This document shows positions 5,195-14,150 of a DNA stretch of 38,820 bases, piece by piece (within the stretch, counting starts at the first letter, position 1; each line of letters begins with the position of its first letter). The position numbers were made by a program, and so were the translations under genes. The stretch lies in contig JBKPIY010000060.1 in the NCBI GenBank assembly GCA_046730475.1, positions 1 through 38,820 of the forward strand. The letters are read 5' to 3'. Below the pieces are notes generated by a model, which saw nothing but the letters and a program-made list of their open reading frames with translations, ran no database searches and was not told the origin of the DNA. The DNA is from JBKPIY01 sp046730475. GTDB taxonomy: Bacteria; Actinomycetota; Thermoleophilia; Solirubrobacterales; 70-9.

Positions 5195-7933
5195 ATGAGC
5201 TTGCCGCGTTCGATCGCGCGGGACGCCGAGGCCATGTCATCGTCACCGTCGCCTCCGGCTGAGCACGGCCCGGCGCCGGCACCGGATCGCCGGTCCGGTG
5301 ACGGCGAGCCGGACATCGGAGTCGATCGCGATGGAAGGGGCGCCGAGGCGGCGCTGCGGCGCCGACTCGCCGAGACCGAACGCCGCGCCGAGATCGTCGG
5401 CCTGATCAACGCGGCGCGCAACGAGGCCGACCTCGGCCTGTGGTTCACGGAGGAGTTGTGCGAGCTGTTCGACGCCGCGGTCGGCTTCGTGCTCGACGAC
5501 GGCGGTGCGAGGAGGGGGGAGCGGTGCATCGCCTCCGTCGGCCTCCACCCCGACGCGATCGGGCCGCTGCTCGAGGAGACGGCCTGGACCCAGGCGCTCA
5601 CGGGCGGGAGGGCCACCCTGATCGCCGGCGACGACGCCCTTGGAATCGGGGCGGGGGCGGGAGTCCTGGCGCCGTTCCGGACCGAGGGCGGGCGCGGGTT
5701 GGTTGTCGGGGTCGTCCGCCTGCACGAGCGGAGCTTCGATGAGGAGGATCGGTCCCTGGTCGAGGACGTGACCCTCGCGGTTGGACGGGCTTTCGAGCGG
5801 ATCTGGGCGCACGAGGAGCGCGAGCGCCGGGCCGAGGAGCAGGCGGCCCTGGTTCGGGCGGCGAAGTCGCTCGGCGGATCGCTGGAGACCGATCTCCTCC
5901 TGGGCTCGCTTACCGAGGAGGTGAGGCGGGCGCTGAACTGCGACGCCGTCACCGCCTCCATTGGAGACGAGGTCGAGGGATACGTGGTCCGCGCCAGCGC
6001 CGGGTTGCGGGAGAGCCTCCTCGGCTTCCGCCAGGCGCCGGGGACGGGCCTCGGGGGGCACGCGGTCCGGGCGGGGAGGGCCCTGGTCAGCCACGACTAC
6101 CAGGGCGAGGGGTACGCGCCGCCGGAGGCCGCCGCCCTCAACCGGGTGGTGGCCGCCGTTGCCGTCCCGATTCGCTGGGAGGACAGGCCGCGCGGGTTCA
6201 TCTCGGCCGGGTACGAGTCCGCCCACCGGATCGATTCGAACGAGATCGAGCTGCTCGGGGGGTTCGCCGAGCTCGCGGGGCTCGCGTGCGCCAACGCCGA
6301 GCGGCATGCCGCGGTGCGAGAGGCGGCCGAGCTCGACAGCCTGACGGGCTGCCTCAACCGGGACGCGCTCACCCGCCGGCTGGAGCAGCTTCTCGCGGAG
6401 GTGGACCGCGAGGGCCGGCCCCTGTCGCTCGCGCTTCTCGATCTCGACGACTTCAAGTCGATCAACGAGATCTGGGGCCACGTCGCGGGAGACGGGGTGC
6501 TGCGGCGGGTGGGGGCGGCGATTCGCTCCAGCATCCGGGGCGCGGACATCGTCTGCCGGTACGGCGGCGACGAGTTCGCCGTCATCCTTCCCGGCGCGGA
6601 TGAGCGGTTGGCGGGACCCGTGCTCGACCGGGTGAGGGCGGCGATCCGGGCCATGCACATCGTCGGCGGCCGGATAACCGCGTGCGTGGGGATGGCCGAG
6701 TGGGCCCACGGCGAGACCGACGAGGAGCTGATCCAGCGGGCGGATGAGGCTCTTCGCGAGGCCAAGGGCGGTCCTCGTCCGGACTCGCTCCGTCGCGCCG
6801 GCAGGACGCGCGCCTTCGAGGCCGAGCGCGCCGCCCCCACGGGTGCCGAGGGCCCCGATCGGCGCCAGCGCTCGCGAGCGCTCGCCGGCGACATCGGCCT
6901 GATCGTCGCTCGCCAGCCGGACTCGGCGGCCGCCACCGCGATGGTGGCGGGCGAGCTGCGCGAGGCGCTCGACCTCGACGCCTCCGCGGTTCTCCGGTTG
7001 GACCCGAGCGGGGGAGACCTGGAGCTGGTCGCAGCTGCCGGGGGCTCACAACCACCGCCAACCTGGTTCGACCTCGACAGTGACACGGTTGGCCGGGCGC
7101 TGCGAGAAAAGCGCCCCATCCTTGCCCGGCCGGACCGGGCGCGGCGCTCCTCCGATCCCGGCGGCGCCCCCGGGGCCGACCGCGGCGGCGAGGTCGCGGT
7201 CCCGCTGATGATCGGGGGCCGCGCGTGGGGGGCGATCGTGGGCCTCGCCGCCGGCCGCCAGCTCGACGAGGTGGACGCCGATCTGGTCGCGGCGGTGGCG
7301 GGACACCTCTCGTCGTCGATCCGCACCTTCGACCTGTACGAGCAGCTCACCGAGTCGATGATCGGGACCGCCGAAGCCCTGGCGGCGGCGGTCGAGGCGA
7401 GGGACACCTACAAGTCGGATCACGCGCGGGTGATCGCCGAGCTCGCCGTCGAAGTCGGGCAGGAGCTGGGCCTGCCCGAGTCCGCGATCGACGACCTCCG
7501 CTACGGCGCGATCTTTCACGATGTCGGCAAGATCGCGGTGCCCGACGCCCTCATCAACAAGCCGGGCCCGCTCACCAGCGAGGAGTTCGAGGTGATCAAG
7601 GATCATCCGGTGGTCGGCGCCGAGATCCTCGCCCCGGTGCCCTTCCTCTACGGGGTGCGGACGATCGTCCGGCACGCCCACGAGCACTGGGACGGCGGCG
7701 GCTACCCCGACGGCCTCGCGGGTGAGCAGATCCCTCTCGGGGCGCGGATCGTGCTCGCCGTCGACGCGTACCACGCGATGACGTCGGACCGCCCCTACCG
7801 GCACGCGATGTCCGCCGCCGAGGCGCGCGCGGAGCTGAGCGGCCAGTCGGGCCGGCAGTTCGACCCCGAGGTGGTCGGCGCCCTGCTCTCGGTGCTCAGA
7901 CGACGAGCCGCCGAGGCCGGCGAGGCCGTTTGA
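5195..7933 (+). CDS. GAF-GAF-GGDEF-GAF-HD-GYP cyclic-di-GMP turnover protein
   Basis: A 912-residue soluble multidomain protein. In order it has a GAF domain (about 60-205), a second GAF (about 215-370), a GGDEF diguanylate cyclase (about 378-540), a third GAF-like domain (about 560-715) and an HD-GYP phosphodiesterase (about 718-905). The cyclase signature is intact (GGDEF 457-461, within RYGGDEFAVILPG), with LDSLTGCLNR at its start and an RxxD inhibitory site (RGAD) five residues before GGDEF. The phosphodiesterase has HDVGKIAVP (H775, D776) and HEHWDGGGYPDG (G836-Y837-P838). Synthesis and breakdown of c-di-GMP may therefore be combined in one chain, each perhaps tuned by GAF-bound ligands. 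No signal peptide or membrane helix is seen. The start is uncertain: ATG 5195 and ATG 5234 both lack a good ribosome site. Divergent from the Crp-type gene and convergent with lhr (23-base gap). Confidence 0.93.
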   Translation: MSLPRSIARDAEAMSSSPSPPAEHGPAPAPDRRSGDGEPDIGVDRDGRGAEAALRRRLAETERRAEIVGLINAARNEADLGLWFTEELCELFDAAVGFVLDDGGARRGERCIASVGLHPDAIGPLLEETAWTQALTGGRATLIAGDDALGIGAGAGVLAPFRTEGGRGLVVGVVRLHERSFDEEDRSLVEDVTLAVGRAFERIWAHEERERRAEEQAALVRAAKSLGGSLETDLLLGSLTEEVRRALNCDAVTASIGDEVEGYVVRASAGLRESLLGFRQAPGTGLGGHAVRAGRALVSHDYQGEGYAPPEAAALNRVVAAVAVPIRWEDRPRGFISAGYESAHRIDSNEIELLGGFAELAGLACANAERHAAVREAAELDSLTGCLNRDALTRRLEQLLAEVDREGRPLSLALLDLDDFKSINEIWGHVAGDGVLRRVGAAIRSSIRGADIVCRYGGDEFAVILPGADERLAGPVLDRVRAAIRAMHIVGGRITACVGMAEWAHGETDEELIQRADEALREAKGGPRPDSLRRAGRTRAFEAERAAPTGAEGPDRRQRSRALAGDIGLIVARQPDSAAATAMVAGELREALDLDASAVLRLDPSGGDLELVAAAGGSQPPPTWFDLDSDTVGRALREKRPILARPDRARRSSDPGGAPGADRGGEVAVPLMIGGRAWGAIVGLAAGRQLDEVDADLVAAVAGHLSSSIRTFDLYEQLTESMIGTAEALAAAVEARDTYKSDHARVIAELAVEVGQELGLPESAIDDLRYGAIFHDVGKIAVPDALINKPGPLTSEEFEVIKDHPVVGAEILAPVPFLYGVRTIVRHAHEHWDGGGYPDGLAGEQIPLGARIVLAVDAYHAMTSDRPYRHAMSAAEARAELSGQSGRQFDPEVVGALLSVLRRRAAEAGEAV

Positions 7934-7956
7934 CCAACCTCGCCGTGCCGGCAGCG

Positions 7957-10900
7957 CTATGCGACCAAGCGGCGCGGCTGGCGTCGGAAGCCCGCCTCGA
8001 TCAGCATCGCCTCCAGCGCCGACCCGATCACCGGCTCGCCGTCGACCCGCTCGAGCGCGAGCCGCTCGATCAGACCTTCGCGGGCGGCGGCGGCCAGGTG
8101 GGCGAGCGTTGCCCCAAGCTCCTCCCCCTCGAGCGGCGCCAATCGCAGCGCCCCCCGCCCACCGCGCTCGACGTAGAGCAGCGGCTCGCCGTCGCGGAGC
8201 ATCACATAGGCGCCGGGGGCGCGAGCGGGCCGACGCTGGCCCTCGAGCTTCGGCCAGGGCAGCGTCGCACCGTAGGGATTGGCGGGGTCGGTGGCCGCCA
8301 GCACCAGGGTGGTGCCGTCGGCGCGCGGTAGCGTCCGCAGCCGCTCCACCGCTCCCGGGAGAGCGAACTGGGCGCCGCCGAGACCCTCGACGAAGTAGCC
8401 GCGCCGGGCGGCGCCGAGCAGCTCGAGATTCTGAAGCTCGCCGTAGATCGCGGCGAAACCCCCCGGGATTCCCTCCGCGATCGCCGTTTCCCGGGTGACG
8501 ATCCCGTGGCGCTCGAGCATCAGCTCGGCCTGGGCACGCAGCCTCGGGCCGAGGGAGGGGGCGTTGGCGAACAGCGGGGCGGTCATCGACCACCGCCCCT
8601 GGACGGTCCCGGCCGCCGCCGACCGCCGCCGCGCGAAGCGCCGGCCCGAGCGCTCGGTGGCCTGGGCCGCCCGCAGGCGCGGCGCCCGCACCGGCGCGAA
8701 GGCGTCGTTCGTCACCTCGCCCGACCAGGCGAGATCCCAAAGCGCCTCGTGGAGCTCTTCGACCGGGAGCTCGAGGTCGATCAGATCGAGCCAGAAGCAG
8801 GGCCCCTGGGCGAGGCGATCGCGGATCGCGTCGTGGACCTCGCCGGCGGGGCTCTCGAGCCTGGCGTTGGCGGCGGGCGGCCCCGCGACGCGGACGTCCT
8901 CGCGGAAGTAGAGCGCCACCCGGCCGTCGCTTCGGCCGAGGGCGCCGGCACCGATCCAGACGAGCTCTCCGCTGGTGCACAGCTCGTCGAGCCAGGAGGG
9001 GCTGTAGGAGCCGAGGCGGCGCGGGAGCACGTCGCGCTCCCAGGTCCTCGGGGTGAGGGCGACGCCCTGGAGGGCGACGAGCGCCTCGCGGAGGCGATCG
9101 GGTCCCGCTCCCGACGCCCGGCGAGCGTCGACGTTCTGCCAGCTCGGGAGGAACCGGGCGAGCTCGATCCGGTCGGCGGCCTCCACCTCGCGGCGAAGCT
9201 GGGCGAGGCTGGCGCGCCGCACGCGCCGGAGGACGTCGGCGTCGCACCACTCGCGCTCGGTGCCACCCCGGAGGAGCTCGCCGCGAACGAGCTCGCCGGA
9301 GCGCTCGAGCTCGCGAAGGGCCGGGGCGGGATCGATCCGGAAGCGGCCGGCCAGCTGGCGGGTCGGGAAGGGGCCGTGGGTCGCGGCGTAGCGGCGGACG
9401 AGCGAGAGGAGCGCGTCCTCGGTCGGCTCGAGGAAGCTATCGGGGAGCCCGCCGGGCGGCGGCACCCCGAGGGCGTCGCGGTAGAGCGCCGCGTCCTCCG
9501 CGGCGATGTAGCGCTCCTCGCCGGCGATCCGCACCAGGGCCGCCCGGCGCTCGCGGATCAACTTCTCGAGCATCGAAGCCGCCGAGTAGCCCTCGGTGAC
9601 CCGGTCCTCGCACTCCTCCTCGGTCAGGTCCCCCAGCCGCCTCAGCACCTGCTGGAGCTCGTCTCGGTCACGGGCCCGGGAGCCCTCGGCCCGATGCTGG
9701 AGCTGGTCCTCCACCTCGGCAAGGGCCCGGGGGTCGATCAGCTCGCGGAGCTCCTCCTGGCCGAGGAGCTCGCGGAGCAGGTCGCGGTCGAGGGCGAGGG
9801 CGGCGGCGCGACGCTCCGCGTTGGGGGTGTCGCCCTCGTACATGTAGGTGGCGACGTAGTCGAACAACAGCGAGGACGCGAACGGCGAGGCCGAGGCGGT
9901 CTCGACCTCGACCACCGTGATCCGGCGGGAGTGCAGGTCGCGGAGCAGCTGCCCGAGGGCGGGGAGGTCGAGGACGTCGCGGAGGCACTCGCGATAGGTC
10001 TCGAGGATGACCGGGAAGCGGGGGAAGTCCCGGGCGACGTCGAGCAGACTCTGGGCCTTCAGCCGCTGCTGCCAGAGCGGCGTACGGCGGCCGGGCCAGG
10101 CGCGGGGGATCAGGAGCGAGCGGGCGGCGTTCTCGCGGAAGCGGGCGCCGAACAGGGCCGAGTGCGACAGCTCGCGCACCACCAGGTCCTCGAGCTCCTC
10201 GGGCTCGATCATCACCAGGTCGGCTGGAGGGGGCTCGTCGGCGTCGGGGAGGTGGACGACGATCCCGTCGTCGGACCAGATCGCGTCGGCCTCGAGCTCA
10301 CGCTCGTCGCGGATCTTCGCCGCCAGCGCCAGTCCCCAGGCGGCGTGGACGCGCCCGCCCCAGGGCGACAGCACGCACAGCCGCCAGTCGCCGATCTCGT
10401 CGCGGAAACGCTCGATCACGATCGTCTCGTCTGAGGGCACGACCCTGGTAGCGGCCTGCTGCTCGCGGAGATACGCGACCAGGTTCTGGGCCGCGAGCGG
10501 ATCGAGATCGGCGTCGCGGGCCAGCTCCCCGGGCTCGGCGTTGACGGCCTCCCGGGCGAACTCGCCGATCGCTCGACCGAGTTCGGCGGGGCGGCCGATC
10601 CCGTCGCCGCGCCAGAAGGGGACGGCGCCGGGCACCCCGGGCGCGGGGGTGACGATCACGCGGTCGCGGGTGATCTCCTCGATCCGCCAGGTGGTGGCGC
10701 CGAGCAGGAAGGTCTGGCCGGGGCGTGCCTCGTACACCATCTCCTCGTCGAGCTCTCCCACCCGCCGCCCGTCCGGCAGGTGCACGCCGTAGAGGCCGCG
10801 GTCGGGAATGGTGCCGGCGTTGGCGATCGCAAGCTGGCGCGCTCCGGGCCGGCCGCGGACCGTGCCGGCGCCCCGATCCCAGACGATCCGCGGCCGAAGC

Positions 10901-12570
10901 TCGGCGAAGCGCTCGGATGGGTAGCGGCCGTCGAGCATGTCGAGGACGTTCTCGAGCTGCTCGCGCGAGAGCTCGCGGAACGGCTCCGCCGAGGTGACGA
11001 GCTTCTCGACCTCGTCGACCTCCCACTCCTCCAGCGCGACCATCGAGACCAGGTGCTGCGCCAACACGTCGAGGGGATTCCGGGGGATGACCGTCTCCTC
11101 GATCTCGCCGGTCCGCATCCGCTTGGCGACGACCGCGCACTCGAGCAGGTCGGCCCGGAACTTCGGGAACACGCGTCCGACCGAGACCTCGCTGAGAGTG
11201 TGGCCGGCCCGTCCGACCCGCTGGAGCCCCCGGGTCACCGACTTCGGAGATTCGATCTGGATCACCAGGTCGACCGCCCCCATGTCTATCCCGAGCTCCA
11301 GCGAGGAGGTGGCCACCAGGCAGGGAAGCTGCCCCGACTTCAGCATCTCCTCCACCAGGGCCCGCTCCTCATGCGAAAGCGACCCGTGGTGCGCCCGGGC
11401 GATTTCAGCCGCTCCGTCCGCGGGTGGCGCCGGATCGCCTTCCCGTGAGCCGTCAGGCGCACGGGACGATCCGGCGACAGGACCCGCGGCCGAGCCGTCG
11501 GAATTCCCGATCTGCTCAGTGGCGGGGAGCTCTTCCTCCGGCTGATCGAGATGCATCTCGTTCAGCCGCTTGGCGATCCGCTCAGCAGCCCTGCGGTTGT
11601 TGACAAAGATGATCGTCGAGTTGTGCTCCCGGACCAGCTCCAGGATCCGGGGGTAGATCGCGGGCCAGATCGAGCGGGTGTTGGTGGCGGGATCGAGCGA
11701 GGCCTCGATCGGGCCCGGGTCGATCCGCTCCGGGGAGGTCTTGACGTTCGGGTCGATGCCCGAGTCCCCACCATCCCTGCGCTTGGCGACGTTCGCATCG
11801 GGCTCCGACATGTCCTCGACCGGGACCACGATCTCGAGGTCGAGGCCCTTCGGCTCCGAGGCGTCGACGATCTCACATGATCGATTGACCCCGACGAGGA
11901 ACTGCCCGATTCGCTCCAGGGGGCGCTGGGTCGCCGACAGGCCGATCCGCTGCACCGGTGAGCCGACGAGGTGGTCGAGGCGCTCGAGGGTGAGAGCGAG
12001 ATGGGATCCCCGCTTCGAGGGGGCGACGGCGTGGATCTCGTCGACGATCACCGCCTCGACGCCTGCGAAGATCTCGCGAGCCCCGGAGCTCAGCATCAGA
12101 TAGAGCGATTCGGGCGTCGTGATCAGGATGTCGGGCGGCTCGCGGCGCATCTTCCGCCGCTCGGACTGCGGGGTGTCGCCGGTGCGAAGCGCGACCCTGA
12201 TCGGCGCGCCGATCCCCTTGAGCGGCGCGCGCAGGTTGCGCTCGACGTCGTAGGACAGCGCCTTCAACGGCGAGATGTAGACGATCCGCACCCCCGAACC
12301 GAGCTGGTCGGGCCGGCGGGCGAGGCTGTCGATCCCCCACAGGAACGCCGCCAGGGTCTTCCCCGACCCGGTCGGGGCGCAGATCAGGGCGTGGGCGCGC
12401 GAGGAGATCGCAGGCCAGCCGCGCTCCTGGGCGGGCGTGGGCGCCTCGAAGCTGTCTCTGAACCAGCGCCTGACCGGCTCGCTGAAGCGCTCCAGGGGTG
12501 ACTCCGCACTCGTTTTCGCGCTCGTGGCCAACCCACCGATGATAAGGACCAGGTCGGCGTTGGCGATCAC
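7957..12570 (-). CDS. lhr: Lhr-family large ATP-dependent DNA helicase
   Basis: A 1537-residue superfamily 2 helicase of the Lhr (long helicase-related) type, at its usual length of about 1500. Motifs in order: Walker A APTGSGKT (65-72), motif II DEIH (177-180), motif III SAT (212-214), then a low-complexity acidic insert and the second RecA domain with HHGSLSHEER, ATSSLELGIDMG and QRVGRAGH. The Lhr winged-helix/beta-barrel region and a long C-terminal extension follow. Lhr is a 3'-5' ssDNA translocase linked to DNA repair and, in mycobacteria, induced by mitomycin C. GTG 12570 is the furthest start, but it sits at the foot of a perfect hairpin; TTG 12531 (after IIGG) is an alternative. It lies 30 bases after rmlC and may be read from the rml promoter. 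Confidence 0.95.
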   Translation of the reverse strand: MIANADLVLIIGGLATSAKTSAESPLERFSEPVRRWFRDSFEAPTPAQERGWPAISSRAHALICAPTGSGKTLAAFLWGIDSLARRPDQLGSGVRIVYISPLKALSYDVERNLRAPLKGIGAPIRVALRTGDTPQSERRKMRREPPDILITTPESLYLMLSSGAREIFAGVEAVIVDEIHAVAPSKRGSHLALTLERLDHLVGSPVQRIGLSATQRPLERIGQFLVGVNRSCEIVDASEPKGLDLEIVVPVEDMSEPDANVAKRRDGGDSGIDPNVKTSPERIDPGPIEASLDPATNTRSIWPAIYPRILELVREHNSTIIFVNNRRAAERIAKRLNEMHLDQPEEELPATEQIGNSDGSAAGPVAGSSRAPDGSREGDPAPPADGAAEIARAHHGSLSHEERALVEEMLKSGQLPCLVATSSLELGIDMGAVDLVIQIESPKSVTRGLQRVGRAGHTLSEVSVGRVFPKFRADLLECAVVAKRMRTGEIEETVIPRNPLDVLAQHLVSMVALEEWEVDEVEKLVTSAEPFRELSREQLENVLDMLDGRYPSERFAELRPRIVWDRGAGTVRGRPGARQLAIANAGTIPDRGLYGVHLPDGRRVGELDEEMVYEARPGQTFLLGATTWRIEEITRDRVIVTPAPGVPGAVPFWRGDGIGRPAELGRAIGEFAREAVNAEPGELARDADLDPLAAQNLVAYLREQQAATRVVPSDETIVIERFRDEIGDWRLCVLSPWGGRVHAAWGLALAAKIRDERELEADAIWSDDGIVVHLPDADEPPPADLVMIEPEELEDLVVRELSHSALFGARFRENAARSLLIPRAWPGRRTPLWQQRLKAQSLLDVARDFPRFPVILETYRECLRDVLDLPALGQLLRDLHSRRITVVEVETASASPFASSLLFDYVATYMYEGDTPNAERRAAALALDRDLLRELLGQEELRELIDPRALAEVEDQLQHRAEGSRARDRDELQQVLRRLGDLTEEECEDRVTEGYSAASMLEKLIRERRAALVRIAGEERYIAAEDAALYRDALGVPPPGGLPDSFLEPTEDALLSLVRRYAATHGPFPTRQLAGRFRIDPAPALRELERSGELVRGELLRGGTEREWCDADVLRRVRRASLAQLRREVEAADRIELARFLPSWQNVDARRASGAGPDRLREALVALQGVALTPRTWERDVLPRRLGSYSPSWLDELCTSGELVWIGAGALGRSDGRVALYFREDVRVAGPPAANARLESPAGEVHDAIRDRLAQGPCFWLDLIDLELPVEELHEALWDLAWSGEVTNDAFAPVRAPRLRAAQATERSGRRFARRRSAAAGTVQGRWSMTAPLFANAPSLGPRLRAQAELMLERHGIVTRETAIAEGIPGGFAAIYGELQNLELLGAARRGYFVEGLGGAQFALPGAVERLRTLPRADGTTLVLAATDPANPYGATLPWPKLEGQRRPARAPGAYVMLRDGEPLLYVERGGRGALRLAPLEGEELGATLAHLAAAAREGLIERLALERVDGEPVIGSALEAMLIEAGFRRQPRRLVA

Positions 12571-12588
12571 GACCCCCGGCGGGGGTCG
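12570..12588. repeat. Perfect 8-bp hairpin between rmlC and lhr
   Basis: Arms CGACCCCC (12570-12577) and GGGGGTCG (12581-12588) flank a three-base loop. On the minus strand it starts about 12 bases after the rmlC stop, and its distal arm (GGGGGTCG) runs directly into the GTG proposed as the lhr start. It could be a rmlC terminator/attenuator, though no T-run follows, or it could mask the lhr ribosome site. Confidence 0.5.
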
Positions 12589-12600
12589 GCTGGGCGGGCC

Positions 12601-13152
12601 CTACCAGGGGAGCGAGTCGGCCACCTCGGCCAGCCGGGGGGCGTTGTGATCGCGGTCGGAGATCAGGCGGGTCATCGCCGGCCACTCGACGTTGACGTCC
12701 GGGTCGTCCCAGGCGATCCCGGCCTCGGTGACCGGGTCGTAGTAGCTGGAGAGCTTGTAGGAGACGTCGGCCTCGTCGCTGAGGACGAGGAAGGCGTGGC
12801 CGAAGCCAACCGGGATGAAGAGCTGCCGGTGGTTCCCGTCGCTCAGCTCATAGCCGGCCCAGCGGCGGTAGGTGGGCGACCGGCGGCGGAGATCGACGGC
12901 GACGTCGAGGATCCGCCCGCGGACGCAGCCGACCAGCTTCGCCTGCCCGGGGCTTGTCTGGAAGTGGATCCCGCGCAGCGTCCCCCTCAGGGAGCGCGAT
13001 CGGTTCTCCTGGACGAACTTGGTGTCGATTCCAAGCCCGGGCATTGCATCGGCGCGGTAGCTCTCGATCAGGAAGCCGCGCTCGTCGGCGATCGGCTCGG
13101 TCGCGAACAGGATCAGTCCTTCCAGCTCGGTGTCGAGGCGCTCGAACCCCAC
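12601..13152 (-). CDS. rmlC: dTDP-4-dehydrorhamnose 3,5-epimerase
   Basis: A 183-residue cupin enzyme that epimerises C3 and C5 of dTDP-4-keto-6-deoxyglucose, the third step of dTDP-L-rhamnose synthesis. Family marks: F-x-D-E-R-G-F near residues 21-27, the catalytic-base segment LRGIHFQ (His63), QAKLV-x-C-V-x-G-x-I-x-D-V-x-V-D-L-R near 71-90, and the tail IAWDDPDVNVEWP. Length is normal. The GTG start at 13152 shares one base with the rmlB TAG (TAGTG), so translational coupling is likely. It is the last of four contiguous rml genes, running rmlA-rmlD-rmlB-rmlC. Confidence 0.96.
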   Translation of the reverse strand: MGFERLDTELEGLILFATEPIADERGFLIESYRADAMPGLGIDTKFVQENRSRSLRGTLRGIHFQTSPGQAKLVGCVRGRILDVAVDLRRRSPTYRRWAGYELSDGNHRQLFIPVGFGHAFLVLSDEADVSYKLSSYYDPVTEAGIAWDDPDVNVEWPAMTRLISDRDHNAPRLAEVADSLPW

Positions 13153-14150
13153 TAGCGAAGGGCCTTCCCGTACTGGCGCTCGTAGTAGCTGCGGTACTCA
13201 CCGGAGCGGATCGGCTCCCACCATTCCCGGTTCTGGCGGTACCAGGCGACCGTGCGGCCGATGCCATCGGCGAAGCTGACCTGCGGCTCCCAGCCGAGGG
13301 CCCGGAGGCGCTCGGAGGCGAGCGAGTAGCGGCGGTCGTGGCCGGGGCGGTCGCGGACGAAGTCGATCAAGGACTCGTCTCGCCCCGTCAAGTCGAGGAT
13401 CCGGCGAACGACGTCGATGTTGGCGAGCTCGTCGGGGCCGCCTGCGTTGTAGGCCTCGCCTGGCTCGCCGCGCTCGAGGGCGATGTCGATCGCCGCGCAG
13501 CAGTCCTCGACGTAGACCCAGTTGCGAACCTGCATTCCGTCGCCGTACACGGGCAGGGGATCGCCCGCGAGCGCGTTCAGGATGCAGAGGGGAATCAGCT
13601 TCTCGGGATGCTGGAAGGGGCCGTAGTTGTTCGAGGCGCGGAAGACGAGCGCGTCGGCATCGTAGGTGCGCGCGAACGCCGACACGATCAGATCGCCCCC
13701 CGCCTTTGAGGCGGAGTACGGGGAGGAGGGGGCGAGCGGCGAGCTCTCGGTCGCCGAGCCCAGCTCCAGGTCGCCGTAGACCTCGTCGGTCGAGATCTGG
13801 AGGTGGCGGATGCCGGCGTCGCGGGCCGCCTCCACGAGCACGTAGGTTCCGTAGACGTCGGTCTGGATGAACTCGCCCGGGGACTCGATCGAGCGATCGA
13901 CGTGGGACTCGGCGGCGAAGTTGATCACCGCATCGCACCCCTCGACCGCCTTCCGGGTGGCGTCGCGGTCGGCCACGTCGGCCTCGATCAGCCGGCAGCG
14001 GTCCTCCGGGATTCCGGCGAGGTTCTCGCGCCGTCCCGCGTAGGTGAGCTTGTCGAGGACCCGGATCGAGTCCCCGGGACGCTCGCGCAGCCGGCGGCGG
14101 ACGTAGTTGGAGCCGATGAAGCCGGCGCCGCCGGCGACCAGCAGCCTCAC
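13152..14150 (-). CDS. rmlB: dTDP-glucose 4,6-dehydratase
   Basis: A 332-residue extended short-chain dehydrogenase/reductase that converts dTDP-glucose to dTDP-4-keto-6-deoxyglucose with bound NAD+. The Rossmann glycine motif GGAGFIGSN is at residues 7-15, the RmlB-specific Thr-Asp-Glu triad in STDEVYG (T121, D122, E123) and the catalytic YxxxK at Y145/K149 (YSASK). R-A-S-N-N-Y-G-P-F-Q-H-P-E-K-L-I-P is also typical. The open frame extends about 76 codons upstream into rmlD, but homology begins at GTG 14150 (MRLLVAGGAGF). This overlaps the rmlD stop as GTGA, a four-base coupling junction. Second enzyme of the dTDP-rhamnose pathway. Confidence 0.96.
   Translation of the reverse strand: MRLLVAGGAGFIGSNYVRRRLRERPGDSIRVLDKLTYAGRRENLAGIPEDRCRLIEADVADRDATRKAVEGCDAVINFAAESHVDRSIESPGEFIQTDVYGTYVLVEAARDAGIRHLQISTDEVYGDLELGSATESSPLAPSSPYSASKAGGDLIVSAFARTYDADALVFRASNNYGPFQHPEKLIPLCILNALAGDPLPVYGDGMQVRNWVYVEDCCAAIDIALERGEPGEAYNAGGPDELANIDVVRRILDLTGRDESLIDFVRDRPGHDRRYSLASERLRALGWEPQVSFADGIGRTVAWYRQNREWWEPIRSGEYRSYYERQYGKALR

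Noticed and set aside
7046..9250. 734-codon minus-strand frame overlapping lhr and the c-di-GMP gene
   Set aside because: It reads mostly Arg/Pro/Gly repeats in another frame of lhr and then runs antisense to the GGDEF/HD-GYP gene; both real genes are strongly supported.
8506..10434. 642-codon plus-strand frame opposite lhr
   Set aside because: Antisense shadow of the Lhr frame with Glu/Leu/Gly-biased composition and no domain pattern.
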